Of a stretch of DNA of 64,000 nucleotides, positions 58,985 through 64,000 are shown in pieces (position 1 is the stretch's first letter; each line of letters starts with the position of its first letter). The position numbers were made by a program, and so were the translations under genes. The notes beneath the pieces are model-generated. The model saw only the letters and a list, made by a program, of their open reading frames with translations, was not told the DNA's origin and made no database searches. The stretch covers positions 14,833,638 through 14,897,637 of the forward strand of contig OZ059900.1 of the NCBI GenBank assembly GCA_964057225.1, given 5' to 3'. Origin of the DNA: Auanema rhodensis. Its lineage: Eukaryota > Nematoda > Chromadorea > Rhabditida > Rhabditidae.

Positions 58985-59350
58985 TTGAATTTGCACTTAG
59001 AAACTTTCATTAAGAGTGTGAGTTTGAATTATAGTAGAAAAATGAAACACTGTCTCTAACATATCTTGATTTATGGCCTACTTTACTCAAAGAGCTAATG
59101 GAAGTTTGGTGTTAGAATGAACAATTGATTAACGCTGACGTTTCAATTTTTTTCATCGTAATTGAGATAGAACATTTAAATTACATGGAAATGTTTAAAA
59201 ATTTAGAAAAAATCACAAGCTCAAATCACTTTTGAAAAAACAGAAAGTTTAAAACAACCTTTTTTCTAATAATTATCTTTTTTATCCGACTTTTGTAAAA
59301 AAACAAAAATAGCATAACATTCAATAACGATGATTCAGAACAAAAACATT

Positions 59351-59422
59351 CTCCCCGGCCGGGAATTGAACCCGGGTCTCGCATGTGACAGACGCGGATA
59401 CTCACCACTATACTACCGAGGA
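59351..59422 (-). tRNA. tRNA-Asp(GTC), class A
   Basis: Copy 119; f3-like flank. Confidence 0.92.
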
Positions 59423-59788
59423 TTGAATTTGCACTTAGAAACTTTCTTTAAGAGTGTGAGTTTGAATTATAGTAGAAAAATGAAACACTGTCTCTAACAT
59501 ATCTTGATTTATGGCCTACTTTACTCAAAGAGCTAATTGAAGTTTGGTGTTAAAATGAACAATTGATTAACGCTGACGTTTCAATTTTTTTCATCGTAAT
59601 TGAGATAGAACATTTAAATTAAATGGAAATGTTTAAAAATTTAGAAAAAATCACAAGCTCAAATCACTTTTGAAAAAACAGAAAGTTTAAAACAACCTTT
59701 TTTCTAATAATTATCTTTTTAATTCGACTTTTGGAAGAAAACAAAAATAGCATAACATTCAATAACGATGAATCAGAACAAAAACATT

Positions 59789-59860
59789 CTCCCCGGCCGG
59801 GAACTGAACCCGGGTCTCGCATGTGACAGACGCGGATACTCACCACTATACTACCGAGGA
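59789..59860 (-). pseudogene. tRNA-Asp(GTC)-like, A58G
   Basis: Copy 120; f5-like flank. Confidence 0.65.
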
Positions 59861-60226
59861 TTGAATTTGCACTTAGAAACTTTCATTAAGAGTGTGAGTT
59901 TGAATTATAGTAGAAAAATGAAACACTGTCTCTAACATATCTTGATTTATGGCCTACTTTACTCAAAGAGCTAATGGAAGTTTGGTGTTAGAATGAACAA
60001 TTGATTAACGCTGACGTTTCAATTTTTTTCATCGTAATTGAGATAGAACATTTAAATTACATGGAAATGTTTAAAAATTTAGAAAAAATCACAAGCTCAA
60101 ATCACTTTTGAAAAAACAGAAAGTTTAAAACAACCTTTTTTCTAATAATTATCTTTTTTATCCGACTTTTGTAAAAAAACAAAAATAGCATAACATTCAA
60201 TAACGATGAATCAGAACAAAAACATT

Positions 60227-60298
60227 CTCCCCGGCCGGGAACTGAACCCGGGTCTCGCATGTGACAGACGCGGATACTCACCACTATACTACCGAGGA
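60227..60298 (-). pseudogene. tRNA-Asp(GTC)-like, A58G
   Basis: Copy 121; f3-like flank. Confidence 0.65.
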
Positions 60299-60664
60299 TT
60301 GAATTTGCACTTAGAAACTTTCATTAAGAGTGTGAGTTTGAATTATAGTAGAAAAATGAAACACTGTCTCTAACATATCTTGATTTATGGCCTACTTTAC
60401 TCAAAGAGCTAATGGAAGTTTGGTGTTAGAATGAACAATTGATTAACGCTGACGTTTCAATTTTTTTCATCGTAATTGAGATAGAACATTTAAATTACAT
60501 GGAAATGTTTAAAAATTTAGAAAAAATCACAAGCTCAAATCACTTTTGAAAAAACAGAAAGTTTAAAACAACCTTTTTTCTAATAATTATCTTTTTTATC
60601 CGACTTTTGTAAAAAAACAAAAATAGCATAACATTCAATAACGATGAATCAGAACAAAAACATT

Positions 60665-60736
60665 CTCCCCGGCCGGGAATTGAACCCGGGTCTCGCATGT
60701 GACAGACGCGGATACTCACCACTATACTACCGAGGA
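60665..60736 (-). tRNA. tRNA-Asp(GTC), class A
   Basis: Copy 122; f3-like flank. Confidence 0.92.
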
Positions 60737-61102
60737 TTGAATTTGCACTTAGAAACTTTCTTTAAGAGTGTGAGTTTGTATTATAGTAGAAAAATGAAAC
60801 ACTGTCTCTAACATATCTTGATTTATGGCCTACTTTACTCAAAGAGCTAATTGAAGTTTGGTGTTAAAATGAACAATTGATTAACGCTGACGTTTCAATT
60901 TTTTTCATCGTAATTGAGATAGAACATTTAAATTAAATGGAAATGTTTAAAAATTTAGAAAAAATCACAAGCTCAAATCACTTTTGAAAAAACAGAAAGT
61001 TTAAAACAACCTTTTTTCTAATAATTATCTTTTTAATTCGACTTTTGGAAGAAAACAAAAATAGCATAACATTCAATAACGATGAATCAGAACAAAAACA
61101 TT

Positions 61103-61174
61103 CTCCCCGGCCGGGAATTGAACCCAGGTCTCGCATGTGACAGACGCGGATACTCACCACTATACTACCGAGGA
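61103..61174 (-). tRNA. tRNA-Asp(GTC), class A with one tolerated change
   Basis: Copy 123; f5-like flank. A T-stem C becomes T, giving a T-G wobble. Last copy in the window; the BEL/Pao sequence begins 103 bases upstream of its 5' end. Confidence 0.82.
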
Positions 61175-61277
61175 TTGAATTTGCACTTAGAAACTTTCAT
61201 TAAGAGTGTGAGTTTGAATTATAGTAGAAAAATGAAACACTGTCTCTAACATATCTTGATTTATGGCCTACTTTACT

Positions 61278-61638
61278 TTTTTTGTTCGCATTAACACTTT
61301 AACCGCTTATTGAATTTGAATTGATACTCTCTGGTATCCTTTATACATTTACATTAAGTTGGTAAGTTATTTTATAAGTTCAATTTGTTTTATTTTAATT
61401 TTATTATTTCACATTTTATATTGTTTATATTTCATTCACATCTGTTATCTTATACAATTTCCTTTGTTCATCTGTCCAGAAATAAATCTTTTGTCTCAAA
61501 TTACTCATCCTTTTCATACACATACTTTCTGATCAATCAAACATTAATATTTTGAATACCTTTTGGATATCCTTATTATATTTCAACCAATTAATATTAA
61601 TATTGATATTGGCCAAACACCCTCAAGCCCATAAGACC
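61278..61638 (+). other. Presumed LTR and leader of the BEL/Pao element
   Basis: AT-rich, no ORF of note. agaaataaatct contains a likely polyadenylation signal. I found no convincing TGG-starting primer binding site before the ATG. Confidence 0.5.
61481..61486 (+). promoter_or_regulatory. Polyadenylation signal AATAAA of the presumed BEL/Pao LTR
   Basis: Single AATAAA about 200 bases after the array junction and 150 bases before the gag ATG, as expected inside the R region of a 5' LTR. Confidence 0.45.
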
Positions 61639-64000
61639 ATGAAAGCTCATGAAATCGACCAACTTGTCACCAAAGACATTGGCGAAGAACATCCGCCCAC
61701 AGTTGCAAAACTGATCAAGGGCATTTTGGACTATTGTGATGAGAGAGATCTCATGGTGAACACAGGCGAAGTTGAGGAATATACTCAACTTATCCAACTT
61801 CGCCGAGATGAACTCGATGACTATCAGAGTTCATTTGACTCTACAGTACATGACTCAACAACATTGCAAAATGACATGAACAGAATGAAATACTCCAGAA
61901 AAAATTTAGAGATGAGTTTCTTTTCTGGAATACAAAAACATTTGAACATCACACCAGATAGAACACGACGACACAGAACACAAAGCACAAGTTCTGATGA
62001 AATCGGTTCCACACAAAGACAACCTACTCAAAAACGAGTGTACACTACTCGAGCAAACAATAGTGACGTTATGATCGCATCTCCTCAGCACGATATTTCA
62101 ATGCTTGAACCAAACAGTAACTCCACTCTTTTGAACGATGACCTAATGCCGATATCAGAAAATGATCTTGTTCATTCTTTTAACAATCTGAGTACTGGTT
62201 CTCATAGCTTGGAAAGAGCTAGAGCTGATGCTGACAATGTTGGAACCCCACTTGGAGCAGCTAATAAGCGGAAAGCTCTCTCACCATTGAGACACGCGCA
62301 CTACGATTCTCGACCAATTACAGTCGAACAACATACAAACAATGTTCCCGATCATTGGTCAACTATGCAACAGAACATAGCACGACAATCTTCGATCCCA
62401 CCTACTGTACAAACATCAATACTCACGCCTCGTCTTCCAACAGTTAAAGTACCACATTTCAACGGTAATCCAGAAGACTTTCTTGGATTTTGGGAGTTGT
62501 TCACAGCAGTAATTGATGTTCAACCCTTGTCAGAGATTGAAAAGTTTTCCATTTTGCTCGACAGACTTTCTGGTCCAGCTGAAGAATGTTTACTGTGCTT
62601 GCCACGCATTGGTGTGAGTTACAGTAAGGCAAAGACCATCCTCATGGAAGAGTACATGAACCCCTCTATGTTAGACTCTAAACTATACGATTCACTGAGA
62701 GCCTTACCGGCAGCACTAGACAATAGTGCTTCGATACTACATACGATCCGCAAAGCTGATCAAATCATATCGATGAGGATACGATACAGTCCTAATGTAG
62801 ATCACACAGGGCTTCGCGTCATACTCTTCTCAAAATTACCTCGACACATCTATAACAGCATATACAAATCGAAACAACATACTACAATTACGTCAATCAT
62901 TGAATACATCACGGAAGCCGCAAAAGCATTGCAGCTTGAAGAAGCCGATAAAAATGCAATGAGTCAGAGAAATAGCAATACTGTTCATATTGCAGCAGGA
63001 CAACTACACACTAGTCGGCGAGAACAGTTCAATAACCAGAAATGCAATCTCTGTCTTGGCAATCATTCTCCCACCAAATGTTATTCTATTCAATCGGTAG
63101 AAGAAAGGAAGAAGATAGCTGTATCCAAACAGCTATGCTTCAAATGTTTTTCGAAGACACACTCAGCCATTGGATGTCACGCACCGAATTGTCACCGCTG
63201 TGACAAAACACATCATGAGTCTCTGTGTCAACGCGATTCTCAATCCCGGAGTAATAGTAGGACTAGAACTCACTCGAAGGATAGGATGAATCGGCATCCA
63301 CCACAAACGCACAGAGGTTTTGAGGCTAACACAAGAAGATCACCTCATCGGAACAACGAAAACAACAGAAAAGACCGCAGTGCGTCTATGAGACACTCAT
63401 CGAGAAGCAAATCACCCTCATATTCACGGAGCAGATCACCTTACCCACAACGAAGACAATACAGAGCTCACTCCCCACGCCAACATATCTCGACTGCTAC
63501 TGCACTCACTTACCCTTACGACCACATTTCAAATACATCAGGACCAGTCAATGACAAGGCCTTTGAATTCAGAAGAAACCACGTCGGAGTAGTCAGTGTG
63601 ACAGTATTTGATTGCCACGATAATCCACATCATGTATACGCCTTGTTGGATTCGGGTTCACAAGTAGCTATCGTACGTAGAGAGTTGATCAACCGCTTGG
63701 GATTACCATTCGATGAAGATGTACGCATGAGAATGGAAACCGCGGGGGAACAATTTCTTCTTAAAGACACGCAAGCTATTATGATCGATCTCTACAATAA
63801 CGATGGAGAGTGCATATCTGCCCCATGTGTTATAATGGATAAGGTTCTTTCAGCCATACAACCGTTAAGACTGACAAATGCCGATCAGCGTTTTATACGC
63901 CAGAACATTGGCTACTTATCTCGCAAATTGAATGATCCTATAGAGATTGATATCATCTTGGGCATTGCTGAGGTCCATGCGAGTACCATCTATGATGAAC
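61639..64000 (+). CDS. BEL/Pao Gag-protease polyprotein, 5' part
   Basis: 787 codons with no stop, open at the window edge. The ATG at 61639 is the first in a frame open since a stop at 61483. Residues ~266-430 match the Pao-type Gag region (DUF1759 style: PHFNGNPEDFLGFWELF, then a helical capsid-like stretch). Three zinc-knuckle motifs begin at about residue 469: CX2CX3HX4C, a canonical CX2CX4HX4C, and CX2CX3HX4C. An Arg/Ser-rich linker spans ~545-625. An aspartic protease (DUF1758 style) follows, with LLDSGS and catalytic D671. Reverse transcriptase, RNase H and integrase would be expected to the right of the window. The uninterrupted frame suggests a fairly young, possibly active copy. Family assignment is by recognised motif order, not by a search. 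Confidence 0.88.
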   Translation, partial: MKAHEIDQLVTKDIGEEHPPTVAKLIKGILDYCDERDLMVNTGEVEEYTQLIQLRRDELDDYQSSFDSTVHDSTTLQNDMNRMKYSRKNLEMSFFSGIQKHLNITPDRTRRHRTQSTSSDEIGSTQRQPTQKRVYTTRANNSDVMIASPQHDISMLEPNSNSTLLNDDLMPISENDLVHSFNNLSTGSHSLERARADADNVGTPLGAANKRKALSPLRHAHYDSRPITVEQHTNNVPDHWSTMQQNIARQSSIPPTVQTSILTPRLPTVKVPHFNGNPEDFLGFWELFTAVIDVQPLSEIEKFSILLDRLSGPAEECLLCLPRIGVSYSKAKTILMEEYMNPSMLDSKLYDSLRALPAALDNSASILHTIRKADQIISMRIRYSPNVDHTGLRVILFSKLPRHIYNSIYKSKQHTTITSIIEYITEAAKALQLEEADKNAMSQRNSNTVHIAAGQLHTSRREQFNNQKCNLCLGNHSPTKCYSIQSVEERKKIAVSKQLCFKCFSKTHSAIGCHAPNCHRCDKTHHESLCQRDSQSRSNSRTRTHSKDRMNRHPPQTHRGFEANTRRSPHRNNENNRKDRSASMRHSSRSKSPSYSRSRSPYPQRRQYRAHSPRQHISTATALTYPYDHISNTSGPVNDKAFEFRRNHVGVVSVTVFDCHDNPHHVYALLDSGSQVAIVRRELINRLGLPFDEDVRMRMETAGEQFLLKDTQAIMIDLYNNDGECISAPCVIMDKVLSAIQPLRLTNADQRFIRQNIGYLSRKLNDPIEIDIILGIAEVHASTIYDE

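Larger units (their letters stand above)
57297..61277 (-). repeat. Right tandem array of tRNA-Asp(GTC) monomers (9 copies)
   Basis: The array resumes directly after the 3' LTR and runs for nine monomers at exactly 438-base spacing, more uniform than the left block. Flanks alternate between f3-like (with gtaaaaa in place of ggaaaaa) and f5-like types. A T-loop A58G change (aactgaac on the plus strand) occurs only here, in three copies. The array stops at 61277 in the sequence tggcctactttact, where BEL/Pao-related sequence begins. Confidence 0.95.
61278..64000 (+). mobile_element. BEL/Pao LTR retrotransposon, left part
   Basis: Array sequence stops at 61277 and unrelated AT-rich DNA begins. 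A TGTT at 61283 is a plausible LTR start and AATAAA lies at 61481-61486. The gag-protease frame begins at 61639 and continues past the window edge. Neither the LTR end nor the primer binding site could be fixed, and no second LTR is in view. Confidence 0.8.

Noticed and set aside
387-61160. Dozens of near-identical 60-88 codon minus-strand open frames, one per monomer
   Set aside because: They start inside the tRNA at a GTG and read through the T arm and spacer. They exist because the tRNA and flank happen to be open in that frame and recur with the repeat. Class D copies lose the frame through the same T-loop change.
61597-62091. Minus-strand frames at the start of the BEL/Pao Gag
   Set aside because: They overlap the strong plus-strand Gag frame and show no recognisable features.

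Overview
The window looks like eukaryotic nuclear DNA, most likely from an insect or another arthropod. Three things suggest this: nuclear-type tRNA-Asp genes without an encoded CCA, a Ty3/mdg4-type LTR element with an Env-like protein, and a BEL/Pao gag-protease reading frame. The species cannot be named from the sequence.

Layout. 1-49473 and 57297-61277 are one tandem array with a 437-440 base period, interrupted by a retroelement. Each monomer carries one 72-base tRNA-Asp(GTC) gene or pseudogene on the minus strand plus an AT-rich spacer of about 366 bases. I counted 123 tRNA copies by eye: 122 full length and one truncated. About 45 are identical to a fully base-paired sequence (class A). 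The rest fall into a few recurrent mutant classes that are grouped by position. Higher-order repeats of 2 to 6 monomers and a larger duplication (offset 7,904 bases) show that the array grows by unequal exchange and segment duplication.

49474-57296 is an LTR element with 405/416-base LTRs, a tRNA-Gln-type primer binding site, a Ty3-type Gag running without a stop into an Env-like glycoprotein, and a second reading frame carrying the rest of the Env-like protein followed by a retropepsin. No reverse transcriptase, RNase H or integrase is present, so it must depend on enzymes from elsewhere. The gag-env-protease order is not the usual gag-pro-pol-env. The left edge is rearranged and no target-site duplication is visible.

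61278-64000 is the left part of a BEL/Pao retrotransposon that interrupts the array. Its uninterrupted gag-protease frame (61639 onward) runs off the window.

If transcribed, the class A copies would supply elongator tRNA-Asp for GAC/GAT codons. The two retroelements are insertions with no visible functional link to the tRNA genes, although both right-hand junctions fall 65-105 bases upstream of a tRNA 5' end in monomer coordinates.
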